Positions 1 through 7,556 of a DNA stretch of 20,273 nucleotides are shown here, piece by piece. The position numbers were made by a program, and so were the translations under genes. Within the stretch, counting starts at the first letter, position 1. The number at the start of each line of letters is the position of its first letter. The notes beneath the pieces were generated by a model. The model made no database searches. It saw nothing but the letters and a program-made list of their open reading frames with translations, and was not told the DNA's origin. The stretch comes from Rhodocyclales bacterium (GTDB lineage Bacteria; Pseudomonadota; Gammaproteobacteria; Burkholderiales; Rhodocyclaceae), in the NCBI GenBank assembly GCA_021413665.1, contig JAIOPW010000104.1:1-20273 (forward strand), written 5' to 3'.

Positions 1-338
1 CGGACCTCGACGCGGCCATCGCCCATGTCAATCAGCATCCGCGTCCGCTGGCGCTGTACTACTTCGGCAATGACAGCGGACCACGCGACCGCGTGCTGAA
101 CGAGACCGTGGCCGGCGGCGTCACCATCAACGACACCATCCTGCACATCGCCCAGGAAGAGCTGCCCTTCGGCGGCGTCGGCCCCAGCGGCATGGGGCAT
201 TACCACGGCATCGAAGGCTTCCGCACCTTCAGCAAGCAGAAGGCGGTGTTCTACCAGTCGTGGCTGAACGGCATGTCGCTGTTCAATCCGCCCTATGGCG
301 CGCTGTTCGAGCGCCTGACGAAGTTCCTGATTCGCTGA
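1..338 (+). CDS. Aldehyde dehydrogenase, coniferyl-aldehyde type, 3' end (partial)
   Basis: This is the C-terminal end of an NAD(P)-dependent aldehyde dehydrogenase, about 111 residues read from base 3. The gene starts upstream of the window, so the catalytic Cys and the Rossmann part are not visible. The segment 'ELPFGGVGPSGMGHYHG' followed by 'GFRTFSKQKAVFYQ' is the typical C-terminal ALDH block, and the Tyr/His-rich form with the 'PPYG' ending is the one I know from coniferyl aldehyde dehydrogenases (CalB type). The family oxidises aromatic or long-chain aldehydes to acids. The next gene starts 9 bases after the stop, so the two are probably co-transcribed. In this context a fatty aldehyde is a plausible substrate, but that is inference. 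Confidence 0.9.
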   Translation, partial: DLDAAIAHVNQHPRPLALYYFGNDSGPRDRVLNETVAGGVTINDTILHIAQEELPFGGVGPSGMGHYHGIEGFRTFSKQKAVFYQSWLNGMSLFNPPYGALFERLTKFLIR

Positions 339-347
339 AAGTCGGCG

Positions 348-1256
348 ATGGCGGCACGGCAACTGCGGTGGATTTTGTTCTGCGAATTCCTGGGTTACCT
401 GTTCTGGGGCAACTGGCTGAGTTCCCATGCCGGGTGGAGCCCCGGCGAGGTGGCGTGGTTCGTCGCCGGTTTCTTTTTCGGCGGGCGCCTGTTGTTTGTC
501 CTGGCGACCTTTGCCATCTCGCGCCCCGCATCCGATCCTGTGCCGCCAGTGTTGCGCGTCGGCCCGTTCGGCGCGCTGCGCATGGTGGCGGGGGAATACA
601 TCGCGCTGTGCGTACTGTTTACCGTGGTACAGCCTTTCGAGCGCTTCTGGCTGGGGCCTGACCGGTTGGCGCACTGTGCCGCCCGGCCGCTCCCCCTGCT
701 GCTGATCCACGGTTACCAGTGCAACCGGGGCTTCTGGATATGGCTGCGGCGCAAGCTCGAAGCGGCAGGCTGGACCGTGGCGACGCACAGCCTGGAACCG
801 GTCTATGCGGACATCGACAGCTACTCTGACGGCATCGCACGGCGCATAGCCGAGGTGCTGGCCGCCACCGGAGCGCCACAGGTGATCCTGGTCGGCCACA
901 GCATGGGCGGGCTGGCGTCGCGCGCCTACCTGCGACGCCACGGCATGGCGAAGGTGGCGCGGTTGGTCACGCTGGGCTCGCCGCATCAAGGCACCCTGCT
1001 GGCGCGCCTGGGTTTCGGTCCGAATGCGCGCCAGATGCGCATCGGCAGTGCCTGGCTGACCGCACTCCAGGCGCCGCTGCCGCCGGCATCGGTGTCGATC
1101 TACAGTTGCCACGACAACTATGTGTTTCCGCAACAGGCCTGTTCGACGCTGGACGGGGCGACCAATGTCGCCATCGGCGGCGTCAGCCATCTCGGCATGG
1201 CCTTTTCGCCGCGGGTGCTGGGTAGTTTGACGGAAGCGCTCGAAGCATCGGTTTGA
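348..1256 (+). CDS. Membrane-anchored alpha/beta hydrolase, lipase-like
   Basis: The 302-residue protein has a hydrophobic N-terminal part, with segments around residues 8-22, 35-57 and 80-95, that probably anchors it in the inner membrane. An alpha/beta-hydrolase domain follows. The oxyanion-hole region is 'LLLIHGYQCNRGFW' (117-130), the nucleophile elbow is GHSMGG with Ser185, and Asp256 and His281 ('GVSHLGM') are in the right order to complete the triad. 'LGSPHQGT' (209-216) is typical of bacterial triacylglycerol lipases and PGAP1-like esterases. The start follows the ALDH stop by 9 bases and has only a weak ribosome site, which suggests translational coupling. The substrate is unknown; lipid or wax ester hydrolysis is inferred from the neighbours. 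Confidence 0.85.
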   Translation: MAARQLRWILFCEFLGYLFWGNWLSSHAGWSPGEVAWFVAGFFFGGRLLFVLATFAISRPASDPVPPVLRVGPFGALRMVAGEYIALCVLFTVVQPFERFWLGPDRLAHCAARPLPLLLIHGYQCNRGFWIWLRRKLEAAGWTVATHSLEPVYADIDSYSDGIARRIAEVLAATGAPQVILVGHSMGGLASRAYLRRHGMAKVARLVTLGSPHQGTLLARLGFGPNARQMRIGSAWLTALQAPLPPASVSIYSCHDNYVFPQQACSTLDGATNVAIGGVSHLGMAFSPRVLGSLTEALEASV

Positions 1257-1277
1257 ATCTGAATGATCGGGAATGTC

Positions 1278-2867
1278 ATGAAAGAATTCGATTACATCGT
1301 AGTAGGCGGCGGCGCCGGAGGCTGCGCGGTGGCAGGGCGGCTTTCGGAGGATCCCAACGTCAGTGTGTGCCTGCTCGAAGCGGGCAAGAGCGACGACCAG
1401 TTGCTGATCAAGGTGCCTTTCTGCACGGCACTGATGCTGCCGACGTCGATCAACAACTGGACTTTCGAAACCGTTCCTCAGCCCGGCCTCAACGGCCGGC
1501 GCGGTTACGTGCCGCGCGGCAAGGCGATGGGCGGCTCGACCTCGATCAATGCGATGGTCTATACGCGCGGCCACCCCTGGGATTACGACCACTGGGCGGC
1601 GCTCGGCAACGATGGCTGGTCCTGGCGGGATGTGTTGCCCTATTTCAGGAAATCGGAACACAACGAAAATTTCGACGGCGAGTACCACGGGCAGGGCGGG
1701 CCTTTGAATGTCGCGAACTTGCGCTCGATGAATCCGTTCCAGGAAATCTATCGCGAGGCCGCACGCCAGACCGGATTCAAGCTGATCGATGACTTCAACG
1801 GCGCCGACCAGGAAGGCATCGGCATCTATCAGGTCATGCAGAAGGACGGCGAACGCTGGAATGCGGCGCGCGCCTATCTGGCCCCGCATCTGGCCCGCCG
1901 CCCCAACCTGACGGTCATCACCCGGGCGCGTGCGCGCCGCATCCTGTTCACCGGCAAACGCGCCAGCGCCGTGGAATTCCTGCAAGGCGGCGAAGTCAGG
2001 ACTTTCCAGGCGAAGCGCGAGGTGATCCTGGCCGCCGGCGCGCTGCAATCACCCCAGTTGTTGATGCTTTCGGGCGTCGGTTCCGGCGCCGAACTGCAAG
2101 CTTTCGGCATCCCCGTGATCCATGACCTTCCCGGTGTAGGCAAGAATCTGCAGGACCATCCCGACTATGTTTTCAACTACCGGGCCAAGTCCCTCGACCT
2201 GCTCGGCATCTCCTTGGGCGGCTCACTGCAAATGATGAAGGAGATCGGCCGCTACCGGAGGGAACGCACCGGCATGATGACCTCGAACGGCGCCGAGGGC
2301 GGGGGCTTTCTGCGGCGCTTCCCCGATTCGCCCGCGCCGGAATTCCAGCTTCACTTCGTGGTTGGCATGATCGACAGCCATGCGCGAAAGCTGCACATGG
2401 GACACGGCTATTCCTGCCATATCTGCCTGCTGCGGCCGAAGAGCGTCGGCACGCTCGGCCTCGCCAGTGCCGATCCCTTTGCGGCGCCCAGCATCGATCC
2501 GAATTTTTTCGGCCATCCCGACGACCTCGACGCCATGGTCGATGGCTTCAAGCTCACCCGCAAGATCATGGATGCGCCGGTTCTCGCGGGAATCCGCACC
2601 GGCGAGGTTTATACGGCGGGGATACATTCCGACGATGCGATTCGCGAGGAACTCAAGACGCGTTCGGACACCATTTATCACCCGGTCGGAACCTGCAAGA
2701 TGGGCAGCGACGCAATGGCGGTGGTCGACTCACGGCTGCGCGTGCATGGCCTCGAAGGCCTGCGCGTGGTCGATGCCTCGATCATGCCGACCCTGATCGG
2801 CGGCAACACCACCGCGCCGACCCTGATGATCGGCGAAAAGGCCGCCGAGATGATTCGCGCCGCCTGA
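1278..2867 (+). CDS. GMC-family FAD-dependent alcohol dehydrogenase (AlkJ/choline dehydrogenase-like)
   Basis: The 529-residue flavoprotein oxidises primary alcohols to aldehydes and passes electrons to the respiratory chain or another acceptor. The FAD-binding motif GGGAGG is at residues 10-15 with 'LLEAG' ending the beta-alpha-beta unit. GMC signature 1 ('GKAMGGSTSINAMVYTRG') and signature 2 ('GALQSPQLLMLSGVG') are both present. The C-terminal active-site pair is His468 ('YHPVGTCKMG') and Asn510 ('GGNTTAP'). I chose the ATG at 1278 because GGGA lies about 5 bases upstream; an in-frame ATG at 1263 has no ribosome site and would add five residues. The family includes choline dehydrogenase, polyethylene glycol dehydrogenase and AlkJ. 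With an ALDH and a lipase upstream, an AlkJ-like role on long-chain alcohols is the best guess. Confidence 0.92.
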   Translation: MKEFDYIVVGGGAGGCAVAGRLSEDPNVSVCLLEAGKSDDQLLIKVPFCTALMLPTSINNWTFETVPQPGLNGRRGYVPRGKAMGGSTSINAMVYTRGHPWDYDHWAALGNDGWSWRDVLPYFRKSEHNENFDGEYHGQGGPLNVANLRSMNPFQEIYREAARQTGFKLIDDFNGADQEGIGIYQVMQKDGERWNAARAYLAPHLARRPNLTVITRARARRILFTGKRASAVEFLQGGEVRTFQAKREVILAAGALQSPQLLMLSGVGSGAELQAFGIPVIHDLPGVGKNLQDHPDYVFNYRAKSLDLLGISLGGSLQMMKEIGRYRRERTGMMTSNGAEGGGFLRRFPDSPAPEFQLHFVVGMIDSHARKLHMGHGYSCHICLLRPKSVGTLGLASADPFAAPSIDPNFFGHPDDLDAMVDGFKLTRKIMDAPVLAGIRTGEVYTAGIHSDDAIREELKTRSDTIYHPVGTCKMGSDAMAVVDSRLRVHGLEGLRVVDASIMPTLIGGNTTAPTLMIGEKAAEMIRAA

Positions 2868-2888
2868 TCCGGCAGGCCGCCGATCAGG
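2863..2888 (+). other. Hairpin overlapping the GMC stop codon
   Basis: CCTGATC (2863-2869) and GATCAGG (2882-2888) form a perfect 7-bp inverted repeat around 12 bases. It includes the GMC stop codon (2865-2867), and part of the loop can also pair (GGC/GCC). No T-run follows, so it is not a standard intrinsic terminator. It could be an mRNA 3'-end stabiliser or chance. Confidence 0.3.
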
Positions 2889-3118
2889 TGCGATCGGTGG
2901 TCCGCCCGGGCCTGGCGGACGCAGGAATCGAGCGCAGCCCGGGCTTGGATGATAGAGTTCAAATTCCGGGAAAGCCCATGCCCCGCAGCAAGGCGGGGTA
3001 GGCGCTCCGGGTGCGGGCGCAAACCAGGTTCTGCGCCTGTTGCCGCAAGCAGCATGAGACCCGTATCCGGCCTGCATGGGCCAGTCGCAGTGGGCGGTCG
3101 TTTTTGAGGAGAATTCTC
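2868..3118. other. Intergenic region before the iron-type alcohol dehydrogenase
   Basis: About 250 bases without a convincing gene. The self-complementary octamer GCCCGGGC occurs twice (2904-2911 and 2937-2944), each followed by a similar YTGG. I see no clear sigma70 promoter, although this is the natural place for the promoter of the following gene. An open frame running in from 3011 lacks a good start signal and is better explained by the TTG start at 3119. Confidence 0.4.
3106..3112 (+). promoter_or_regulatory. Strong ribosome binding site deciding a TTG start
   Basis: GAGGAGA ends six bases before TTG at 3119. This sets the start of the iron-type alcohol dehydrogenase. A GTG farther upstream (3011) has no such site and would add 36 residues unlike the family. 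Confidence 0.7.
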
Positions 3119-4381
3119 TTGATATCTGATTTGCTGAGCGAATCGTTTCGCACCACGGCACTGAGCGCCGCCATGCGGGGCGCCGGAAAGGCCGTGCGTT
3201 TTCTGCCGATACCGCAGCCGACGATCCTGGTCGGACCCGGATCCAGTCGCAGGCTGGGCCAGACCATTGCCGGGTTCGGGCACGGCAAGATCCTCATCGT
3301 CACCGACAGCATCATTTCCAAGCTGGGTTTGCTCGACGACCTGACCGGGGCCCTGACCGCGGGGGGGGCGGAGTACGTGATATTCGATGCCATCACGCCC
3401 GACGCACCGATTCCACTGATTGAAGAAGGGATTGATTTTTATTGGGAGCACGGCTGCGATGCCATCGTGGCATTCGGGGGCGGGTCCTCGATGGATGCCT
3501 CCAAGGCCATTGCGGCGGCAGTCTCCAATCCCGGCAAGACGCTGCGCGAGAATACGCCGGTCAAGATCTACGCCGTTCCTACCACCGCCGGCACCGGTTC
3601 GGAGGTGACCGTCGCCGCGGTCATTTCGGATCCGGAAACGCAGACCAAGCTGGTGATCGTCGATACGCGCCTGGTGCCGAAGATGGCCGCGCTCGACCCC
3701 TGCCTGATGACCGGGCTGCCGCCCCACATCACCGCGGCGACAGGCATCGATGCGCTGACCCACGCCATCGAAGCCTTTGTCGGGCACTGGGCCAGTCCAA
3801 CCACGGATGACATGGCCCTGTCGGCGGTCGGGCTGATATTCGACAACCTGCGCGTGGCTTACAGTGATGGGAAGAACCTCGACGCGCGGGAGAAAATGGC
3901 CCTGGCCGCCACCTACGCAGGATTTGCCTTTACCCGCGCCAACGTAGGCTACGTGCATGCCATTGCGCATCAATTCGGCGGCAAATACCACACGCCCCAT
4001 GGCCTGGCCAATGCCATCATGCTGCCGCTGGTACTGAAATATTCGCTGCCAGCCATCACCGACCGGTTGGCCTTGCTGGCGGTGCGCGCCAAGCTGGGCA
4101 AGGCGAGTGAACCGGACGATGTCCTGGCGCAGAAGTTCCTCGATGCGGTGGATCAGCTCAATCGCGACCTCGGGATACCGACCTTCCTGGCGGCATTGAA
4201 GGAGTCCGATATTCCGCAACTGGCCGAAGCCGCATGCCGTGAAGCCAAGACCGGCTATCCGGTACCACGCTATATGACGCAAGCCGTTTGTGAAGACATC
4301 ATTCGCCAGGTGTTGCCACCAAAAACTCAAGAAATGGCTCCTGCAAAGAAGCCGGCGCGGCGTGCGAAGAAAGCCGGCTAG
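3119..4381 (+). CDS. Iron-containing (group III) alcohol dehydrogenase with short basic C-tail
   Basis: The 420-residue protein belongs to the Fe-ADH family, which interconverts alcohols and aldehydes with NAD(P)H. The nucleotide-binding motif 'GGGSSMD' is at 120-126 and 'PTTAGTGSEVT' at 154-164. Metal ligands by comparison with FucO are Asp211, His215, His280 and His294, all present ('DALTHAIEAF', 'VHAIAHQFGG', 'TPHG'). Translation most likely starts at TTG 3119. The last residues, 'APAKKPARRAKKAG', are an unusual basic extension resembling the tails of the acyl reductase, phasin and wax synthase nearby. The gene lies 61 bases upstream of the AAR-like gene. I infer that it reduces the fatty aldehyde made there to fatty alcohol; the reverse oxidation is possible. 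Confidence 0.9.
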   Translation: MISDLLSESFRTTALSAAMRGAGKAVRFLPIPQPTILVGPGSSRRLGQTIAGFGHGKILIVTDSIISKLGLLDDLTGALTAGGAEYVIFDAITPDAPIPLIEEGIDFYWEHGCDAIVAFGGGSSMDASKAIAAAVSNPGKTLRENTPVKIYAVPTTAGTGSEVTVAAVISDPETQTKLVIVDTRLVPKMAALDPCLMTGLPPHITAATGIDALTHAIEAFVGHWASPTTDDMALSAVGLIFDNLRVAYSDGKNLDAREKMALAATYAGFAFTRANVGYVHAIAHQFGGKYHTPHGLANAIMLPLVLKYSLPAITDRLALLAVRAKLGKASEPDDVLAQKFLDAVDQLNRDLGIPTFLAALKESDIPQLAEAACREAKTGYPVPRYMTQAVCEDIIRQVLPPKTQEMAPAKKPARRAKKAG

Positions 4382-4429
4382 CACTCGTCATCCCGATGCA
4401 ATCACGGGTTGATGTTCAATCAAACAGAT

Positions 4430-4436
4430 GGGGAGA
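4430..4436 (+). promoter_or_regulatory. Ribosome binding site deciding a GTG start
   Basis: GGGGAGA lies six bases before GTG 4443 and overlaps the end of the competing ATG at 4428. It supports the GTG as the real start of the AAR-like gene. Confidence 0.6.
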
Positions 4437-4442
4437 GATGCT

Positions 4443-6785
4443 GTGAAAAAAGTGATTACCGTGACCTTGGGACCATCCAAGAAGGATTTTGAATTCAAGA
4501 CCAGATTCCTGGGTCAGGAGTTTTCAGTCCAGCGGCTGGGTGCCGACCAGGACAGCAGCAAGGCTTGGGAGTTGATGCGGCGCCAGCAGGCCAATGCGGA
4601 TGCCGTCGCCCTGAGCGACATGGTCGACCACTATCACGTCGGCTTGCGCACGGTGGTCAACAAGAAATCGCAGCGCCTTATGCAGGTCGTCACGCGCGTG
4701 CCGGTCACCACCGGGGCCAGCCTGCGCCGGCTGCTGCAAGTGCGGGCGATACGCTACGTGCAGAAGGAACTGGGCCATTACTTCAACAACAACCTGATCC
4801 TGTTCCTGTCCGGAATGCGCAACTACGACATGGCGGTCGCGCTGTCCGATTACACCAGGAACCTGAGCTTCGCCGATCCGGTGTTCCATGCGGGTTCTCC
4901 GCTCCTTTTGAATTCGCTGGAGCAACTTGAGCTCTTCGCCAAGGGCAAGGAGCTTATTCCCGACATCGTGCCCGGCGATTTCCTGAAGTCCGTCCTGGGC
5001 ACCCTGAAGAACAAGATCGTGGCCAATGCCGTGGCCAAGTCCCATGTCATCGTCGGCACCTTCAGGGAAATCCAGGCGGTTTCCTCCGGCGGCAATCTTG
5101 AGGGCAAGACCCTCATCACTTCCGCCGTCGATGACGAAGCCATGGCTTTCTTCGCCAGGCACAAGGTCAATCTGGTGGTGGATGTCTCACCCAAGCTCTT
5201 CGACCGGGTGGTGGGCATCAGTACCATCACTGCCATGATTCTTGCGGCGACGGGAAAGGCGGAGTCGGAACTCTCGGATCACGATTTCGAGGAAATCATC
5301 CACGAACTCGACATCAAGCCGCGCCTGCTCCATCCCACCGGGCATTTCCGCAACATCCGCCGTTTCGCCTTTGTCGTGCATCCCCTGAGCCAGGAGTACA
5401 TCAAGAAGGGCTTCCCGCTTCCCAAGGCCACGCCCAAGTTCATCATGGACAAGGTGGAGACGCTCGCCGCCTACATGCCGCCGATGGTGTATTGCAAGAT
5501 GAGCAACATCATTTCGCCCAGCGGCGCCGAAGCCGAGGGCTGGCTGATTTCAGTGGGTGGTACACCCAAGGAAATGCTCTCGCACAGTCCCGAGTTCACC
5601 TACCGGCGTTTGCTGCATGCGGCAAAGATTGCGGAAGGCCTGGGGGCGCAGATCATGGGTCTGGGTGCCTTCACCAAGGTGGTGGGCGATGCAGGCATTA
5701 CCGTGGCGCGACGCGCCAGCATTCCGATCACCACCGGCAACAGCTACTCCGCGTCGGGTGCGCTGTGGGCGGCGGCCGACGCCATGCGGCGCATGGGGCT
5801 GATCAAGGTGACGAAGGAGTCCAAAAAAGTGCCGGCGAAGACCATGGTGATCGGCGCCACCGGCTCGATCGGTTCGGTCAGCGCCCGCCTGCTGGCCATG
5901 GCCTTCGACGAAGTCGTGATCGCCGGTCGCGACATCAAGAAGCTCAACGAACTGCGGGACTCGATCCTGCAGGACACGCCGGACGCCAAGGTCATCTCAT
6001 CGACGGATTACGACAGCCTGCTGGGCGACATGGACATGATCGTCACCTCGACCTCGGGGGCCGGCAAGAAGATCCTGGACATCACCAAGGTCAAGCCGGG
6101 TTGCGTCATCACCGACGTTGCGCGCCCGCTAGACCTGCCGCCCTCGGAGGTCGCCAAGCGCCCGGATGTGCTGGTGATTGAATCGGGTGAAATCGAGCTG
6201 CCGACCCAGGTCAAGGGCATGAAGTCCATCGGCCTGCCGAAGAACGTGATCTATGCGTGCCTGGCGGAAACCATTGTGCTGGCGCTGGAGGGTCGCTTCG
6301 AGGTGTTCACCATCGGCCGCGATACCGAATGGGAAAAGGTCAAGGAGATCTACAAGCTCGGCATCAAGCACGGCATGAAGCTGGCGGCCATATCGGGCGT
6401 GAAGGGTGTGTACAGCGACCAGGATATTGCCAAGGTAGTGGCCCTCGCGCGAAAGGCGCGTTTGACCTGGAAGGGTTCAAGCAGTACCGCGTCTGCAAGG
6501 CCCGTGTTGAAGAAGGCCGTGGCAAAGAAGACCGTGGCAAAGAAGACCGTGGCGAAGAAGGCCGTGGCAAAGAAGACCGTGACAAAGAAGACCGTGGCGA
6601 AGAAGGCTGTGGCGAAGAAGGCTGTGGCGAAGAAGGATGTAGCACCGAGGGCCGTGGCAAAGAAGGTTGTGGCAAAGAAGGCTCCCGCTAAAGTCGCGGT
6701 CGCGCCGAAGAAACCCGCATCAAAGCAAGCGCCGGCAAGGAAGGCCTCAGGCAAGGCGATCGTGAAGAAGAAGACAGCGGCATAG
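4443..6785 (+). CDS. AAR-like fatty acyl reductase fused to an extra N-terminal domain and a Lys-rich tail
   Basis: The 780-residue protein has three parts. Residues 1-306 ('VTLGPSKKDF...', 'LGQEFSVQRLG') resemble, from memory, small proteins annotated as quinate 5-dehydrogenase-like; their function is unclear. Residues 307-665 follow cyanobacterial long-chain acyl-ACP reductase: 'FAFVVHPLSQEY', 'LGAFTKVVGD', 'TTGNSYSA', a Rossmann motif GATGSIG (471-477) and 'ACLAETIVLALEG', whose Cys606 matches the acyl-accepting Cys of AAR. AAR reduces acyl-ACP or acyl-CoA to fatty aldehyde with NADPH. Residues 690-780 are Lys/Ala/Val-rich repeats like histone H1 or PhaF. I prefer GTG 4443, with GGGGAGA (4430-4436) six bases upstream, over ATG 4428, which has no ribosome site. 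AAR proteins are about 340 residues, so this is more than twice the usual size. Activity and substrate are inferred. Confidence 0.8.
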   Translation: MKKVITVTLGPSKKDFEFKTRFLGQEFSVQRLGADQDSSKAWELMRRQQANADAVALSDMVDHYHVGLRTVVNKKSQRLMQVVTRVPVTTGASLRRLLQVRAIRYVQKELGHYFNNNLILFLSGMRNYDMAVALSDYTRNLSFADPVFHAGSPLLLNSLEQLELFAKGKELIPDIVPGDFLKSVLGTLKNKIVANAVAKSHVIVGTFREIQAVSSGGNLEGKTLITSAVDDEAMAFFARHKVNLVVDVSPKLFDRVVGISTITAMILAATGKAESELSDHDFEEIIHELDIKPRLLHPTGHFRNIRRFAFVVHPLSQEYIKKGFPLPKATPKFIMDKVETLAAYMPPMVYCKMSNIISPSGAEAEGWLISVGGTPKEMLSHSPEFTYRRLLHAAKIAEGLGAQIMGLGAFTKVVGDAGITVARRASIPITTGNSYSASGALWAAADAMRRMGLIKVTKESKKVPAKTMVIGATGSIGSVSARLLAMAFDEVVIAGRDIKKLNELRDSILQDTPDAKVISSTDYDSLLGDMDMIVTSTSGAGKKILDITKVKPGCVITDVARPLDLPPSEVAKRPDVLVIESGEIELPTQVKGMKSIGLPKNVIYACLAETIVLALEGRFEVFTIGRDTEWEKVKEIYKLGIKHGMKLAAISGVKGVYSDQDIAKVVALARKARLTWKGSSSTASARPVLKKAVAKKTVAKKTVAKKAVAKKTVTKKTVAKKAVAKKAVAKKDVAPRAVAKKVVAKKAPAKVAVAPKKPASKQAPARKASGKAIVKKKTAA
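6516..6680 (+). repeat. 15-bp tandem repeat encoding (A/T)VAKK units
   Basis: Eleven in-frame 15-base units of the form GCC/ACC-GTG-GCA-AAG-AAG encode residues 692-746 of the AAR-like protein as pentapeptides close to AVAKK or TVAKK. One unit is DVAPR and one is TVTKK. The tail continues as a less regular Lys/Ala/Pro-rich stretch to residue 780. Such DNA repeats can change length by slippage without shifting the frame. Confidence 0.9.
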
Positions 6786-7026
6786 CAATTGTTCCAGGCT
6801 GCGAGGGAACCTCGTTAACTCCGGACAGCGGTCAGAAATATACGGTCGGTTCGTGCTGGCGGGCATCCCGGTCCGGATGACGGCGGGCGGGACGCCAGAG
6901 GGTTCTCACCAGGACATTAGTGTGATCTCTCTAATCCGAGTCGCTAGACTTCATCCGTCACAGACGAGCGTTCGCCGAGGTTTCACCGGGCGAAGCGGCA
7001 GGAATCATTTAATTCAGGAGATTGTC
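6786..7026. other. Intergenic region upstream of the phasin gene
   Basis: About 240 bases. Just after the AAR-like gene there is a small hairpin, CGAGG-GAA-CCTCG (6802-6814), without a T-run. Nearer the phasin, TTCGCC (6971-6976) and GGCGAA (6989-6994) form an inverted repeat around 12 bases that could be an operator or leader hairpin, though chance is possible in this base composition. I see no clear sigma70 promoter. Confidence 0.35.
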
Positions 7027-7506
7027 ATGGTAAAAAAACTCGTGGTAAAGAAACTCAAATCCGTCGGCAAGGACAGCCAGCTTTCCGCCACCATCCGCGA
7101 TTCGGCACAGCAGATCTGGCTGGCCGGCCTAGGCGCCTTCGCCAAGGCCCAGGAAGAGGGCACCAGGGTGTTTGACGCGCTGATCCGCGAAGGCGAGGCG
7201 ATCCAGAAGAAAACCCGCAAGGTGACCGAAGACAAGGTGACCGAGATGGCTGCCAAGGCGACCGGAACCTGGGACAAGCTGGAACAGGTTTTCGAGAATC
7301 GCGTGGCCCGCTCGCTCAACAGCCTCGGCGTCCCGACCAAGGACGACGTGGCGCAACTGGCCAAGCGTGTGGCCGAACTCAAGGCCGAGGTCGAGAAGCT
7401 GAACCGTGGTGCTGCCAAGGCTTCGAAGCCGGCAACCGCGGCCAAGCCGGTGCGTCGCGCGGTGCCCAAGGCCGCACCGAAGGCAGCGCCCAAGGCGGCT
7501 TCCTGA
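7027..7506 (+). CDS. Phasin, PhaI/PhaF type (granule-associated protein)
   Basis: The 159-residue protein matches the poly(hydroxyalkanoate) granule-associated phasin family. The core is 'IWLAGLGAFAKAQEEGTRVF' (30-49), followed by an amphipathic helix with 'REGEAIQKKTRK' (54-65). A predicted coiled coil lies around 106-127 ('DDVAQLAKRVAELKAEVEKL'), and a Lys/Ala/Pro-rich tail at 131-159 ends in 'PKAAPKAAPKAAS'. Phasins coat storage granules, and the tails of PhaF-type members bind DNA. The N-terminus is also basic ('MVKKLVVKKLK'). ATG 7027 is chosen because AGGAG (7016-7020) lies six bases upstream; an open frame reaching back to 6853 has no support. No PHA synthase is in the window, so the granule here may be wax ester or triacylglycerol as well as PHA. 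Confidence 0.9.
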   Translation: MVKKLVVKKLKSVGKDSQLSATIRDSAQQIWLAGLGAFAKAQEEGTRVFDALIREGEAIQKKTRKVTEDKVTEMAAKATGTWDKLEQVFENRVARSLNSLGVPTKDDVAQLAKRVAELKAEVEKLNRGAAKASKPATAAKPVRRAVPKAAPKAAPKAAS

Positions 7507-7556
7507 CGCCGATTCCTTCGGCATAAGCCCGATGGTTGCTGGCGGAGCACTCTGAG

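Noticed and set aside
2889..2960. Promoter from TTGGAT and TAGAGT near 2945-2960
   Set aside because: The two hexamers are far too close together for a sigma70 promoter.
2678..4384. Long open frame (568 codons) on minus
   Set aside because: It is antisense to the Fe-ADH gene and the end of the GMC gene, both of which have clear family motifs. Its composition (Arg, Gly, His rich, no motif) is that of a shadow frame in GC-rich DNA.
6516..6680. CRISPR-like array
   Set aside because: The repeat has 15-base units without spacers and is an in-frame peptide repeat.
4443..6785. Plain shikimate/quinate dehydrogenase
   Set aside because: The C-terminal half matches acyl-ACP reductase motifs, including the acylated Cys, and the neighbours are lipid genes, so an aromatic-pathway role for the whole protein is less likely.
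7027..7506. Evidence for a full PHA synthesis operon
   Set aside because: A phasin and a PHA-system protein are present, but no PHA synthase, ketothiolase or acetoacetyl-CoA reductase is in the window.
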